In this document: in pieces, positions 9,825 to 19,519 of the stretch
How the letters are laid out: every line of letters begins with the position of its first letter
Position numbering within the stretch: the first letter of the stretch is position 1
NCBI RefSeq assembly: GCF_000818395.1
Contig: NZ_JWJG01000028.1
Span: 794,853-858,852, forward strand
Origin: Noviherbaspirillum autotrophicum
GTDB taxonomy: Bacteria; Pseudomonadota; Gammaproteobacteria; Burkholderiales; Burkholderiaceae_D
Length of the DNA: 64,000 nucleotides
Direction of reading: 5' to 3'
Program-made: the position numbers and the translations under genes
The notes under the pieces: generated by a model
Told to the model about the DNA's origin: nothing
The model's database searches: none
What the model saw: only the letters and a program-made list of their open reading frames with translations

Positions 9825-10733
9825 ATGCAAGTCTTCGAGCGTATCCTCGGCATCATCCTGCCGGTCTTCCTCATCATCGCCATCGGTTACGGCTACGCGC
9901 GCTTGCGGGGTGCCGACGTCAAGGACGACATGATTGCTGTGAACCGCGTCAGCATGGGCGTGCTGTGCCCGCTGCTGGTGTTTACCGCGCTGGCGGCGAA
10001 GGATTTCGATCTCGCGCACAACGGCACGTTGATTTTGGCCGGCATCCTGATCGCGCTCGGCTCCGGCGTGATTGCGTGGCCGGTGGCCAAAATGTTCGGT
10101 TACGACCCCCGCAGTTTCGTGCCGCCGATGATGTACAACAATTGCGGCAACATGGGCTTGCCGCTAGCGGCGCTGGCCTTCGGCACAGCGGGGCTGTCCG
10201 CCGCCGTGGCCTTGTTCATGGCATGCAACCTGATCTATTTTTCGGTCGGCATCAAGATCATCGAAAGCGGGCGCAAGCAGCACACGCCATTCTGGAAATT
10301 CCTCGTCAGTCCGATGATGCTCTCGATGATGCTCGGCATGCTGTTTGCGATCTTTCATGTCACGCTGCCGACGCCGCTGATGCAGGCGATGAAGATGCTG
10401 GGAGACTCCTGCATCCCGATCATGCTGTTCGCGCTCGGCGTGCGCATGCTCGACGTGAATTTCAAGAGCTGGCATATCGGCGTCGTTGGCGCCATCGTCT
10501 GCCCGGTCGGCGGCCTGATTGTCGCCTGGCTGCTCGATGGCGTGCTGAGCCTGACGCCCGACCAGCGCGGGCAGATGTACTTGTTTGCCTCGCTGCCGCC
10601 GGCCGTGTTCTGCTTCATGGTCGCCGAGCAGTACAAGCAGGAGCCGGACAAGGTGGCGTCGATTGTCTTGCTCGGCAATCTCGCGGCGCTGGCGTTTGTG
10701 CCGGCGGGATTGTGGCTGGGGCTGCGGGCGTGA
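9825..10733 (+). CDS. AEC (auxin efflux carrier) family transporter
   Basis: 302 residues with about ten hydrophobic helices in two repeats (first MQVFERILGIILPVFLIIAI; second half starting near residue 160) and the polar-broken helix YNNCGNMGLPLAALAFG near residue 105, typical of the AEC/bile-acid-sodium-symporter fold. Bacterial members export or import carboxylates such as malate; the substrate cannot be told here. A GAAAGAGA Shine-Dalgarno precedes the ATG at 9825. It ends 12 bases from the convergent acylphosphatase gene. Confidence 0.87.
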   Translation: MQVFERILGIILPVFLIIAIGYGYARLRGADVKDDMIAVNRVSMGVLCPLLVFTALAAKDFDLAHNGTLILAGILIALGSGVIAWPVAKMFGYDPRSFVPPMMYNNCGNMGLPLAALAFGTAGLSAAVALFMACNLIYFSVGIKIIESGRKQHTPFWKFLVSPMMLSMMLGMLFAIFHVTLPTPLMQAMKMLGDSCIPIMLFALGVRMLDVNFKSWHIGVVGAIVCPVGGLIVAWLLDGVLSLTPDQRGQMYLFASLPPAVFCFMVAEQYKQEPDKVASIVLLGNLAALAFVPAGLWLGLRA

Positions 10734-10745
10734 TTCCCGCACGCC

Positions 10746-11024
10746 TTACGCGGTTGGACGCACGTCGAACCGGTTTTCGGGCACCGATGCGTCGTCCGCC
10801 TCGGTCACTGTCACCTCGCTGACCACGGCAGCGGCGGGGCCGCGCCGCGACCAGGCGACGATTTTCTCCAGCGCGTCGGGTTCGCCGCGGACCAGCGCCT
10901 GCACCGATCCGTCGCGGCGGTTGCGCACCCAGCCGGACAGCCGCAGCGCGCGCGCCTGCGCCTCGAAGGAGGCGCGGTAGCCGACGCCTTGCACCAGGCC
11001 GGTGATGACGAGAAGTTTTGCCAA
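10746..11024 (-). CDS. acyP: Acylphosphatase
   Basis: 92 residues, beginning MAKLLVITGLVQGVGYRASF. The family signature GxVQGVGYR is present with its catalytic Arg, followed by the catalytic-Asn segment GWVRNRRDGSVQ. Acylphosphatases hydrolyse carboxyl-phosphate bonds. The start is a TTG at 11024 (no ATG in frame), supported by GGGAGG five bases upstream and by the signature beginning at the usual distance. It follows uvrA with a 16-base gap and may be co-transcribed with it. Confidence 0.93.
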   Translation of the reverse strand: MAKLLVITGLVQGVGYRASFEAQARALRLSGWVRNRRDGSVQALVRGEPDALEKIVAWSRRGPAAAVVSEVTVTEADDASVPENRFDVRPTA

Positions 11025-11040
11025 TCGCGCCTCCCGAACG

Positions 11041-13893
11041 TTACTTCTTCTTCAGCAGCGGTGCCAGATACCTGCCGGTGAAGCTCACCGTGCTCTTGGC
11101 GACATCTTCCGGCGTGCCGGCGGCGATGATCTGCCCGCCGCCCGCACCACCTTCCGGGCCGAGATCGATGATCCAGTCGGCGGTCTTGATGACGTCCAGG
11201 TTGTGCTCGATGATGACGACCGTGTTGCCTTGGTCGCGCAGGCGGTGAATCACCTTCAGCAGCAGGTCGATGTCATGGAAATGCAGGCCGGTGGTCGGCT
11301 CGTCGAGGATGTACAGCGTGCGGCCGGTGTCGCGCTTGGACAGTTCCAGCGACAGTTTCACGCGCTGTGCCTCGCCGCCCGACAGGGTGGTGGCGCTCTG
11401 TCCCAGGCGGATGTAGCCCAGGCCCACGTCGAGCAGGGTCTGGAGTTTGCGCGCCACCACTGGCACCGGCTTGAAGAATTCAAACGATTCCTCGACCGTC
11501 ATCTCCAGCACTTCATGGATGTTTTTGCCCTTGTACTGCACTTCCAGCGTCTCGCGGTTGTAGCGCTTGCCGTGGCAGACGTCGCATGGCACATATACGT
11601 CCGGCAGGAAGTGCATCTCGACCTTGATCACGCCGTCGCCCTGGCAGGCTTCGCAGCGACCGCCCTTGACGTTGAACGAGAAGCGCCCGGCGCTGTAGCC
11701 GCGTTCCTTGGCGGTCGGCACGGTGGCGAACAGGTCGCGGATCGGTGTGAACACGCCGGTATAAGTCGCCGGATTGGAGCGCGGCGTGCGGCCGATCGGC
11801 GCCTGGTCGACCGCGATCACCTTGTCGAAATGCTCCATGCCGTGGATCGATTCGTAGGGCGCCGGTTCCGTCTGCGAGCCGTACAGGTGGCGCGCGGCGG
11901 CGTGGTACAGCGTGTCGTTGACCAGTGTCGACTTGCCCGAGCCGGATACGCCGGTCACGCAGGTCAAAAGGCCAACCGGCAGGTCGAGCGTGACATTCTT
12001 GAGGTTGTTGCCCGAGGCACCGGAAATCACCAGCTGCCGCTCCGGGTCCACCGGCGTGCGCTTCTTCGGCACATGGATCGCAAGCGTGCCGTTCAGGTAT
12101 TTCGCGGTCAGCGATTTCTTGTTTTTTAGGATGGCGTTGAGCGGGCCTTGTGCGATCACCTCGCCGCCGTGCACGCCGGCGCCGATACCCATGTCGACGA
12201 TATAGTCGGCGCAGCGGATGGCGTCCTCGTCATGCTCGACCACCAGGACGCTGTTGCCGATGTCGCGCAGATGCTTCAGGGTGGCGATGAGGCGGTCGTT
12301 GTCGCGCTGGTGCAGGCCGATGGACGGCTCGTCGAGCACGTACATCACGCCGGTCAGCCCCGACCCGATCTGCGACGCTAGGCGGATGCGTTGCGCCTCG
12401 CCGCCGGACAAGGTGTCTGCGCTGCGCTCGAGCGACAGGTAATCGAGACCGACGTTGTTGAGGAACTTCAGGCGCGCCACGATTTCCTTGATGATGCGGT
12501 CCGCGATTTCCTTTTTCGCACCGGAGAGCTTGAGCTTGTCGAAGAATTCGAGCGTATCGCGCAGCGGCGTGCGCGATACCTCGTAAATCGTGCGCTCCTG
12601 CTTGCCGGCGCCGACCTTCACATAGCGCGCTTCGATGCGCAGCCTCGCGCCGTGGCATGACGGGCATTCCTTCTGGTTGATGAATTTCGCCAGTTCTTCC
12701 TTCACCGCCATCGAATCGGTTTCCCGGTAGCGCCGCTGCAGGTTGTTTACCACGCCTTCGAAGGTATGCTCGCGCACCACGGCGCGGCCGCGCTCGTTAA
12801 TGTAGGTAAACGGAATGGTCTGGCGGCCGGAGCCGTGCAGCACGACTTGCTGCACCTGGTCCGGCAGTCTTTCGAAAGGTATGTCGAGGTCGAAACCGTA
12901 ATGCTCGGCCAGGCTGCTCAGCATCTGGTAGTAGAACTGATTGCGCCGGTCCCAGCCCTTGATCGCGCCGGAAGCGAGCGACAGATTGGGGAAGGCAACG
13001 ATGCGCTTCGGATCGAAGAACTCGATGTGACCGAGGCCATCGCATTCCGGACAGGCACCCATCGGATTGTTGAACGAGAACAGGCGCGGCTCCAGTTCCT
13101 GCAGCGAATAGCCGCAGGTGGGGCAGGCGAACTTGTTCGAGAACAGGTGCTCCTTGGCGCTGTCCATTTCGAGTGCGATCGCGCGGCCTTCCGCCAGGCG
13201 CAGCGCGGTTTCGAAGCTTTCGGCCAGCCGTTGCTTGACGTCGGCCTTGACCTTCAGGCGGTCGATCACGACGTCGATGGTGTGCTTTTCGGTCTTCTTC
13301 AGCTTCGGCAGGTCGTCGATTTCATAGATTTTCGCCGCATGCGTGCCACTCTGGATGCGGAAGCGGATGAAGCCCTGCGCCTGCATCTGTTCGAACAGAT
13401 CGACGTGTTCGCCCTTGCGGTTGGCCACCACGGGCGCCAGGATCATCAGCTTGGTATCTTCCGGCATGGCGAGCACGGCATCGACCATTTGCGACACCGA
13501 CTGCGCGGCCAGCGGATTTTCCGGGTGGTCGGGGCAGTAGGGCGTGCCCACGCGCGCATACAAGAGGCGCAGGTAGTCATGGATTTCGGTCACGGTGCCG
13601 ACGGTTGAGCGCGGATTGTGCGACGTCGCCTTCTGCTCGATCGAGATTGCCGGCGACAAGCCTTCGATCAGGTCGACGTCCGGCTTTTCCATCAGTTGCA
13701 GGAACTGCCGCGCATAGGCCGACAGCGATTCCACGTAGCGCCGCTGGCCTTCCGCATAGAGCGTGTCGAAGGCCAGCGACGACTTGCCGGAACCGGACAG
13801 ACCGGTAATGACAATCAGCTGGTTACGCGGCAATTCCAGATTGATATTCTTGAGGTTGTGCGTGCGCGCGCCGCGAATTCGGATTTCTTCCAT
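11041..13893 (-). CDS. uvrA: Excinuclease ABC subunit A (UvrA)
   Basis: 950 residues. There are two ABC ATPase modules with Walker [10 protein letters not shown] (31-39) and GVSGSGKST (about 645-653). Two LSGGEAQR signatures and Walker B motifs ending in [10 protein letters not shown] and [10 protein letters not shown] are present. Zinc fingers are the CPTCGY...CPECDG pair and the CEACQGDG...CDVCHG pair. UvrA recognises DNA damage and loads UvrB in nucleotide excision repair. AAAGG precedes the ATG at 13893. No SOS operator of the CTGT-N8-ACAG type was seen in the 104-base intergenic region. Confidence 0.98.
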   Translation of the reverse strand: MEEIRIRGARTHNLKNINLELPRNQLIVITGLSGSGKSSLAFDTLYAEGQRRYVESLSAYARQFLQLMEKPDVDLIEGLSPAISIEQKATSHNPRSTVGTVTEIHDYLRLLYARVGTPYCPDHPENPLAAQSVSQMVDAVLAMPEDTKLMILAPVVANRKGEHVDLFEQMQAQGFIRFRIQSGTHAAKIYEIDDLPKLKKTEKHTIDVVIDRLKVKADVKQRLAESFETALRLAEGRAIALEMDSAKEHLFSNKFACPTCGYSLQELEPRLFSFNNPMGACPECDGLGHIEFFDPKRIVAFPNLSLASGAIKGWDRRNQFYYQMLSSLAEHYGFDLDIPFERLPDQVQQVVLHGSGRQTIPFTYINERGRAVVREHTFEGVVNNLQRRYRETDSMAVKEELAKFINQKECPSCHGARLRIEARYVKVGAGKQERTIYEVSRTPLRDTLEFFDKLKLSGAKKEIADRIIKEIVARLKFLNNVGLDYLSLERSADTLSGGEAQRIRLASQIGSGLTGVMYVLDEPSIGLHQRDNDRLIATLKHLRDIGNSVLVVEHDEDAIRCADYIVDMGIGAGVHGGEVIAQGPLNAILKNKKSLTAKYLNGTLAIHVPKKRTPVDPERQLVISGASGNNLKNVTLDLPVGLLTCVTGVSGSGKSTLVNDTLYHAAARHLYGSQTEPAPYESIHGMEHFDKVIAVDQAPIGRTPRSNPATYTGVFTPIRDLFATVPTAKERGYSAGRFSFNVKGGRCEACQGDGVIKVEMHFLPDVYVPCDVCHGKRYNRETLEVQYKGKNIHEVLEMTVEESFEFFKPVPVVARKLQTLLDVGLGYIRLGQSATTLSGGEAQRVKLSLELSKRDTGRTLYILDEPTTGLHFHDIDLLLKVIHRLRDQGNTVVIIEHNLDVIKTADWIIDLGPEGGAGGGQIIAAGTPEDVAKSTVSFTGRYLAPLLKKK

Positions 13894-13997
13894 GAACTGC
13901 CTTTAACTGATATGCAACGCCGACTTAATGTCGGTCAACCTGATACTATAACGGGTTTTGAAACGCGCCGTATCCAGCCTCTTACTTCCGCTCCTCC

Positions 13998-15221
13998 ATG
14001 TCTTCGACTGCTTCCAATGAAATAACCCCCCGCATGAGTCGCGCGGAAATTCGTGCCAGCGGCTTGCTGGCATCGATTCTGGCGATGCGCATGCTCGGCT
14101 GGTTCCTGATCCTCCCGGTGTTTTCGGTCGCTGCAAAAACACTGACCGGCGGCGATAGCGTGACCCTGGTCGGCTGGGCCATGGGAATCTACGGGCTGGC
14201 GCAGGCATTCGGCCAGCTCCCTTACGGCTTGGCATCCGACCGGTACGGCCGCAAGCCGGTCATCGTCATCGGACTCGTGCTGTTCGCCGTGGGCTCGTTC
14301 ATTGCCGCCGCTGCCACCGACATCCACTGGGTCATCGCCGGCCGCGCGATTCAGGGCGCCGGCGCGATTTCAGCCGCCGTGACAGCCTTCATCGCCGACT
14401 CCACGCGCGAGGAACACCGTACCAAGGCCATGGCGATGGTAGGCGGCTCGATCGGCATTACCTTTGCCATATCGATGGTGCTGTCGCCGATCCTGTATCA
14501 GTGGATGGGCATGGGCGGGGTCTTCGGCCTGACCGGCGTGCTGGCGATTATTGCGATCCCCGTCGTGCTGTTCATGGTGCCGACCATGCCGCGCGTGCCA
14601 TCGGGCCGCGCCGATTTTGGCGAAGTGCTGAAAAGCGCCGAGCTGATGCGCCTAAATTTCGGCGTGTTCGTCTTGCATCTGACGCAGGTCGCCATGTTTG
14701 TCGTCGTGCCGCCGGCCCTGGTCCAGTATGCCGATCTGCCGATTGCCTCGCATTGGAAAGTGTACCTGCCGGTGATGATCGCCTCGTTCGTGCTGATGCT
14801 GCCGCCGATCTTCGTGGGCGAGCGGCAGGGCAAGATGAAGCAGGTGTTTGTGGCGGCAATTGCGCTGATGCTGGCTGTCCAGGCGGGATTGTGGCTGTTC
14901 CTGCAGGCGCCGATGCATTGGTCGGTCCTTGTCATCCTGCTGTTGGCCTTTTTCATTTCGTTCAATGTTCTCGAGGCAAGCCAGCCGTCGCTGGTGTCGC
15001 GCATTGCGCCGCCATCGGCCAAGGGGGCCGCGCTCGGCGTGTATAACACGCTGCAGGCGCTGGGGCTGGCCTGCGGCGGTGTAGTCGGTGGGTGGCTGCG
15101 CCAGCATGTGAGCGCGTCTTCCGTGTTCGCCCTGGGCGCGGGTCTGACGATCGTCTGGCTTATAATTGCCGCAAACATGAGGAACCTGCCGCGGCGCGGG
15201 GCAGCGGCAAAGACTGCCTGA
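13998..15221 (+). CDS. Major facilitator superfamily transporter (YajR-like)
   Basis: 407 residues, 12 predicted membrane helices. The MFS loop 2-3 signature GLASDRYGRKPVI lies near residue 77-89 and a motif-B-like Arg is in IAGRAIQGAG. The sequence LGWFLILPVFS and overall length resemble YajR-type drug/proton antiporters, but the short C-terminal tail lacks the YAM domain of E. coli YajR. The substrate is unknown. It is divergent from uvrA and 61 bases upstream of ssb, so readthrough into ssb is possible. Confidence 0.85.
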   Translation: MSSTASNEITPRMSRAEIRASGLLASILAMRMLGWFLILPVFSVAAKTLTGGDSVTLVGWAMGIYGLAQAFGQLPYGLASDRYGRKPVIVIGLVLFAVGSFIAAAATDIHWVIAGRAIQGAGAISAAVTAFIADSTREEHRTKAMAMVGGSIGITFAISMVLSPILYQWMGMGGVFGLTGVLAIIAIPVVLFMVPTMPRVPSGRADFGEVLKSAELMRLNFGVFVLHLTQVAMFVVVPPALVQYADLPIASHWKVYLPVMIASFVLMLPPIFVGERQGKMKQVFVAAIALMLAVQAGLWLFLQAPMHWSVLVILLLAFFISFNVLEASQPSLVSRIAPPSAKGAALGVYNTLQALGLACGGVVGGWLRQHVSASSVFALGAGLTIVWLIIAANMRNLPRRGAAAKTA

Positions 15222-15282
15222 ACGCCGGCGCACTGCGGGTGCACCTCGAATTCACATTAAGTCCAAGTATTAGGAGAAAGTT

Positions 15283-15783
15283 ATGGCCTCGGTCAATAAA
15301 GTCATTATCGTCGGCAATCTGGGGCGCGATCCGGAAACGCGCTACATGCCGAACGGCGATGCGGTCACCAATATCGCGGTTGCGACCACTGAAAGCTGGA
15401 AAGACAAGAATAGTGGCGAGAAAAAAGAGTTGACCGAATGGCACCGCATCACCTTCTACCGCAAGTTGGCTGAAATCGCTGGCCAATACCTGAAGAAGGG
15501 TTCGCAAATTTATGTCGAGGGCCGCCTGCAGACGCGCAAGTGGACCGACAAGGAAGGTGTCGAGCGGTATACCACCGAGATCATCGCCGATACCATGCAG
15601 ATGCTGGGTAGCCGCCAAGGCATGGGCGGTGGCGCGCCGGCGCCGATGGATGACGACTACGGTAGCGCGCCGGCGCCGCGTCAAAGCACCGGTGGTGGCA
15701 GTGGTGGCGGCGGCGGTGCAGCACGGGGTTCGTCCCGTCCGGCGCCGAACTTCAGCGACATGGATGACGATATTCCGTTCTGA
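15283..15783 (+). CDS. ssb: Single-stranded DNA-binding protein
   Basis: 166 residues: an N-terminal OB fold ([40 protein letters not shown]) to about residue 110. A Gly/Pro-rich disordered linker follows, then the acidic tip DMDDDIPF that binds DNA-repair and replication partners. It coats ssDNA as a tetramer. AGGAGAAAG provides a strong ribosome site at the ATG 15283. The uvrA-MFS-ssb neighbourhood resembles the divergent uvrA/ssb arrangement of many proteobacteria, here with an MFS gene between. Confidence 0.97.
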   Translation: MASVNKVIIVGNLGRDPETRYMPNGDAVTNIAVATTESWKDKNSGEKKELTEWHRITFYRKLAEIAGQYLKKGSQIYVEGRLQTRKWTDKEGVERYTTEIIADTMQMLGSRQGMGGGAPAPMDDDYGSAPAPRQSTGGGSGGGGGAARGSSRPAPNFSDMDDDIPF

Positions 15784-15800
15784 AGCACATCTTTATGATG

Positions 15801-15838
15801 AAAAAGGGCTGGAAGTGCAAAGACTTCCAGCCCTTTTT
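15801..15838. terminator. Strong bidirectional intrinsic terminator after ssb
   Basis: A perfect 16-bp inverted repeat (AAAAAGGGCTGGAAGT and its complement) with a 6-base loop. Flanking A and T runs let it act in both directions. It lies 17 bases after the ssb stop and could also end a leftward transcript from 16.0 kb. Confidence 0.92.
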
Positions 15839-15906
15839 GTTTGATTGTCGTCCCGGATTGGGCGCGTGAGCCGCGATCGGCGTATCCCATATCGATGGGA
15901 TGTCTG

Positions 15907-15978
15907 CTAGTGATCGCCCAGCAGCCATTCGAGATCGATGCGGGCCCTCATAGGGCATTGCGCTAAGAGAGTGCACAT
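15907..15978 (-). CDS. Candidate small ORF, 23 residues, unknown
   Basis: A minus-strand ORF from ATG 15978 to TAG encodes 23 residues beginning MCTLLAQCPMRARIDL. GGAG is placed six bases before the ATG, and a sigma-70-like promoter (16057-16085) lies 80 bases upstream. The transcript would reach the bidirectional terminator at 15801. It could be a small peptide gene, a leader, part of a small RNA, a remnant 3' end of a lost gene, or chance. No homologue is recognised. Confidence 0.25.
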   Translation of the reverse strand: MCTLLAQCPMRARIDLEWLLGDH

Positions 15979-16056
15979 ACCGCGCTCCAAGCTTTTTTCT
16001 TGAAATGGCATTTTCATCCATTTTTTTGTGGATTTTCTGCAATAAGATGTTGCCGT

Positions 16057-16085
16057 ACTTTAATTTTCCCATCGCATTTTGTTAA
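16057..16085 (-). promoter_or_regulatory. Candidate sigma-70 promoter reading leftward
   Basis: On the minus strand TTAACA (5/6 match to the -35 consensus, at 16080-16085) and TAAAGT (4/6, at 16057-16062) are separated by 17 bases. The orientation would drive a transcript through the 23-codon ORF to the terminator at 15801. Confidence 0.35.
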
Positions 16086-16155
16086 GATCGTGGGAGCAGC
16101 TCAACTTTGCTTCGGCATTGTTTGATCGTGCACCGCCATTCAAGACAACTCGATA

Positions 16156-17844
16156 ATGTTTCCCAGACCTCGCCTGCGGCTCGATATTCCTGTCAATTTG
16201 CAATTGGAAAGCCTGATGGAGGCCGCGGGCGACGCCGTATTTCGGATGGCGGACTACGGGCGCATTCTGTTTGCCAGTACGCGTGCCATCGAACTGGTCA
16301 GCCCCGGTACCAGCCTGAACGGCCTGCATCTGGGCGAGATCGTCGACGAGCAAGACCACGCGGCGCTCGATGCCGCCCTTGCGCACACGGTCAGTTCTGG
16401 GAAGCCGAGCCGGGCCAACATGCGGTTGAAGACGCCGCATGGCGCGCTCTGGATGGAATTGCAGATTGCCGCCTATTTCAATGCCGACGGCCAGACCGAA
16501 TTGCTTGCGGTGGGTAGGGATATCTCGGGCCAGCAGGAAACCGAGGAGCGTCTGCGGCATATGGCGACGCACGACGTGCTCACCGGCTTGCCAAACCGTT
16601 CTCTGCTGTCCGACCGCATTCATATGGCCATTGCGCAGTCGCGCCGCACCGGCACTGGCTTCGCGTTACTGGCGCTCGATCTGGACGGTTTCAAGAAGGT
16701 CAATGATGCGCTTGGTCATCCGCTGGGCGATGCCTTGCTGAGCGTGGCGGCGGCTCGCCTGAGTGAAACTTTGCGCGACGTGGACACATTGGCGCGCGTG
16801 GGCGGCGATGAGTTCGTCGCGGTGCTGCCGGAAGCGGTGTCCGATGCCGAGATCCAGACCATTGCGCGGCGCATGATCTCGGTGATGCAAATGCCGTTCG
16901 AAATCCAGGGACATACGCTGTACATCGGTACGTCCATCGGAGCGGCCGTGTTTCCCCAGCACGGCGACGGCGAGGTCAAGCTGCTCGCGCATGCCGACAC
17001 GGCGATGTACCGTGCAAAGGAAATCGGCAAGGGACGCTGCGTGATTTACGATCAGCAGAAATTCACCCAGCCGGAACATGACGTGTCGCTGGAAGCCGCA
17101 ATGTTCCAGGCGGTGCGCAACGGCGAGTTCCTGTTGAATTACCAGCCGATCGTCGATGCCGGCAGCCGGCAGATCATGGGCTTCGAGGCGCTCATGCGTT
17201 GGCACCGGCCGGGCGAAGGCTTGGTGCCGCCTTCGCAATTCATTCCGATGGCCGAAAGCAACGGCCTGATCAACCTGCTCGGTGCCTGGGCGCTCAAAGC
17301 CGCCTGCGTGCAGCTCAAGCGCTTCGAGGAGGCCGCCAACCGGCCGCTCTACATCTCGGTCAACGTCAGTCCGCGCCAGTTCCGCAATGACCAGTTCCTC
17401 GACGTGATCGATGAAGCGCTGCGGTTGTCGGGCCTGCACGGCGAGCAGTTGTTGCTGGAAATTACCGAGGGCATTCTGATGTCGGACCCGGAACATGCCG
17501 AGGCCTTTCTCAAGGAGATGGTGGCGCGCAACGTGCGCATCGCCATCGATGACTTCGGCACCGGATACTCCTCGCTGGCCTACTTGAAGCGCTTCCCGAT
17601 CGCCACCTTGAAGATCGACCGCGCATTCATCAAGGACTTGCCGGGCTCGATCAAGGATGTGGCGATCTGCAATGTGGTGTTAAGCCTCGCAAAGCACCTG
17701 AACTTGAACACAGTGGCCGAGGGCGTGGAGAACGAGGCACAACTGCAGTTTTTGGCAAGGCAAGGCTGCGGCCTGATCCAAGGCTATCTCACCGGCAGTC
17801 CGCTGCTCCCGGAGCAGGCGCTGGCAATGTTGGTCGCATCCTAA
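16156..17844 (+). CDS. PAS-GGDEF-EAL protein (c-di-GMP turnover)
   Basis: 562 residues. A PAS sensor (about 15-130) leads to a GGDEF domain (MATHDVLTGLPNR; GGDEF at 216-220) and then an EAL domain. The inhibitory I-site RDVD (207-210) sits the usual five residues before GGDEF. The EAL domain is intact by motif: EALMRW (E344), DDFGTGYSSL, KIDRAFI and AEGVE. Both cyclase and phosphodiesterase activity are possible; which one dominates cannot be read from sequence. No membrane segment is seen, so it is likely cytoplasmic. It is followed 43 bases later by an HDOD gene, suggesting a shared signalling role. Confidence 0.93.
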   Translation: MFPRPRLRLDIPVNLQLESLMEAAGDAVFRMADYGRILFASTRAIELVSPGTSLNGLHLGEIVDEQDHAALDAALAHTVSSGKPSRANMRLKTPHGALWMELQIAAYFNADGQTELLAVGRDISGQQETEERLRHMATHDVLTGLPNRSLLSDRIHMAIAQSRRTGTGFALLALDLDGFKKVNDALGHPLGDALLSVAAARLSETLRDVDTLARVGGDEFVAVLPEAVSDAEIQTIARRMISVMQMPFEIQGHTLYIGTSIGAAVFPQHGDGEVKLLAHADTAMYRAKEIGKGRCVIYDQQKFTQPEHDVSLEAAMFQAVRNGEFLLNYQPIVDAGSRQIMGFEALMRWHRPGEGLVPPSQFIPMAESNGLINLLGAWALKAACVQLKRFEEAANRPLYISVNVSPRQFRNDQFLDVIDEALRLSGLHGEQLLLEITEGILMSDPEHAEAFLKEMVARNVRIAIDDFGTGYSSLAYLKRFPIATLKIDRAFIKDLPGSIKDVAICNVVLSLAKHLNLNTVAEGVENEAQLQFLARQGCGLIQGYLTGSPLLPEQALAMLVAS

Positions 17845-17887
17845 TCGATGCCGTGAAAGCGTCTGCTGCCATAAGAACAATATATTC

Positions 17888-19408
17888 ATGAATACCTCTA
17901 TCGAATCCGCCTCCCTGTCACGCGAAAACGCAGAAGAAACCATGGAACTGCTCTGGTCGCGGGTGCGCCAGCGCGGCGACTTGCCCGGTTTTTCCAAGGT
18001 GGTGGGCGCGATCATCGGCGCCATGCATGACGATGACGATCGCGAATTCAACATGACGAAGACGGTCCTGCAGGACCCGGCGCTGACGCAGAAAGTCCTG
18101 CGCCTTGCCAACAGCGCGATGTATTCCGTGTTCGGCCAGGGCATCAATACCGTCTCCAAGGCGGTGATTGTGCTTGGCACCGAAGCCATCGGGCACCTGG
18201 CGATCGGCTTGAAACTGATCGAAGACCTGGCCGCCGCATCGACCGATTCGGCCGTGGCGCGCATGGAAATGGAAAAGGCAGTGCTGGCCGGGCACCTCGC
18301 GCGCCATCTGGCATCTTCGGCTGGCACACGCGATGCCGAGGAGGCGGTAGTGTGCGCGATGCTGCATTCGCTTGGCCGCATGATGACAACGTTTTACCTG
18401 TACGACCGCTGGCAGCGCATGCAGGAATGCCGCATCGAGTCCGGCTTGAGCGAAGAGCAGGCTGCGCTGTACATCCTCGGGCTCAGCCTCGATGAAATCG
18501 GGCGCCAAGTCGCGCAGCAATGGGGGTTGCCGGCCACCCTCGTGCATACGATGCGCGAAGTGACGCCGGAGCCGGTGAGCGAACCGCTTGGGCATGCCGA
18601 TTGGTTGGCGGCGCTGTCGACACTGTCGTCGCAATGCGCCAGCGTGCTGTGCGCCAACGATGATACGTCGGACAAAACGCTTGCAACGCTTGCCCACAAT
18701 TATGCGGAAATGCTCGGCCTTGAAAGCGCGGCGGTATTGACTGCCGTGAATTCCGCGCAGCAAACGGTCGCCGAGGAAGAACCGGTCGTCGTGCGGCCGC
18801 TCAAGCGGGTGGAATTCGACAAGTCGCTGCTGGTGCATCGCCATGCAGGCAAGCCGGCGGATGCCACGCTGATCCTGACGCGCGGCATAGCCGACATCCG
18901 CGGCGCCTTGCATGCAGCAAGCATCAGCCAACTGATGACGATGGCACTCGAAACGGTCTATCAGGGGCTGGGGTTCGGCCGCTCAATCACGTTCTTGCGC
19001 GATATCGAGCAAGCGCAATATGCGGCACGCATGTACTTTGGCGATGTAATGCAGGAGATGTTGCCGCGCTTGGTTTTCGGGGATGCTTACCAGCCCGACG
19101 TATTCCACGCCGCACTGGCCAACGACAAGATGATTTTTATTGAAAATGCGCAGGATCCGGCATTCGCCAGCAAGGTGCCGCGCTGGTGGCGTCAGGCATT
19201 TCCAACCGTGCGCAGTTTCATGGTGCTGCCCCTGACCGTGAATCGGCAGCCGATCGGATTCCTGTATGGCGACTGGAACGGCTCGCGGCCGAGCGCCAAA
19301 ATCACGCAATCCGAAGCCGCCTTGCTCGATGAGTTGCGCATGCTCATCGTGCGGGCTGTCGAACAGCGGCGCCAGATGGAGGCATCCTGGACCAGGAAGA
19401 TGCTTTAG
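17888..19408 (+). CDS. HDOD-domain protein with C-terminal GAF-like region
   Basis: 506 residues. The N-terminal part (about 25-235; LPGFSKVVGAIIGAM, DPALTQKVLRLANSA, LGTEAIGHLAIG) matches the HDOD domain, an HD-related helical module without the full catalytic set that is found in signal-transduction proteins. The C-terminal 160 residues (MALETVYQGLGFGRSITFL, VLPLTVNRQPIGFLYGDW) look like a GAF domain. The ligand is unknown. It lies directly behind the GGDEF-EAL gene on the same strand and is probably in the same transcript; a role in c-di-GMP-linked regulation is inference. Confidence 0.85.
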   Translation: MNTSIESASLSRENAEETMELLWSRVRQRGDLPGFSKVVGAIIGAMHDDDDREFNMTKTVLQDPALTQKVLRLANSAMYSVFGQGINTVSKAVIVLGTEAIGHLAIGLKLIEDLAAASTDSAVARMEMEKAVLAGHLARHLASSAGTRDAEEAVVCAMLHSLGRMMTTFYLYDRWQRMQECRIESGLSEEQAALYILGLSLDEIGRQVAQQWGLPATLVHTMREVTPEPVSEPLGHADWLAALSTLSSQCASVLCANDDTSDKTLATLAHNYAEMLGLESAAVLTAVNSAQQTVAEEEPVVVRPLKRVEFDKSLLVHRHAGKPADATLILTRGIADIRGALHAASISQLMTMALETVYQGLGFGRSITFLRDIEQAQYAARMYFGDVMQEMLPRLVFGDAYQPDVFHAALANDKMIFIENAQDPAFASKVPRWWRQAFPTVRSFMVLPLTVNRQPIGFLYGDWNGSRPSAKITQSEAALLDELRMLIVRAVEQRRQMEASWTRKML

Positions 19409-19519
19409 CACGGCGGTGTTGCCTGGATAGTTCGCTGCGTAGCCGATATATCTGGAATTGCCAATAAAACAACATAGTGCTATTGTCTCGCGCATTATTG
19501 ATTTGATAACGCGTGCGAC

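Larger units (their letters stand above)
15784..16155. other. Intergenic region between ssb and GGDEF-EAL gene
   Basis: 372 bases without a confident gene. It holds the terminator at 15801-15838 and a small inverted repeat ATCCCAT/ATGGGAT (15884-15901). It also holds a candidate 23-codon minus-strand ORF (15907-15978) and an AT-rich stretch (about 15985-16090) with a minus-strand promoter-like pair. No Shine-Dalgarno is obvious for the gene starting at 16156. Confidence 0.6.

Noticed and set aside
13894-13997. SOS (LexA) operator between uvrA and the MFS gene
   Set aside because: Looked for a CTGT-N8-ACAG palindrome and found none; the small CCGAC/GTCGG repeat near 13920 is not an SOS box.
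15752-16072. 106-codon minus-strand ORF in the ssb/GGDEF spacer
   Set aside because: It runs through the strong terminator and into the ssb 3' end; composition changes along it and no domain is recognisable.
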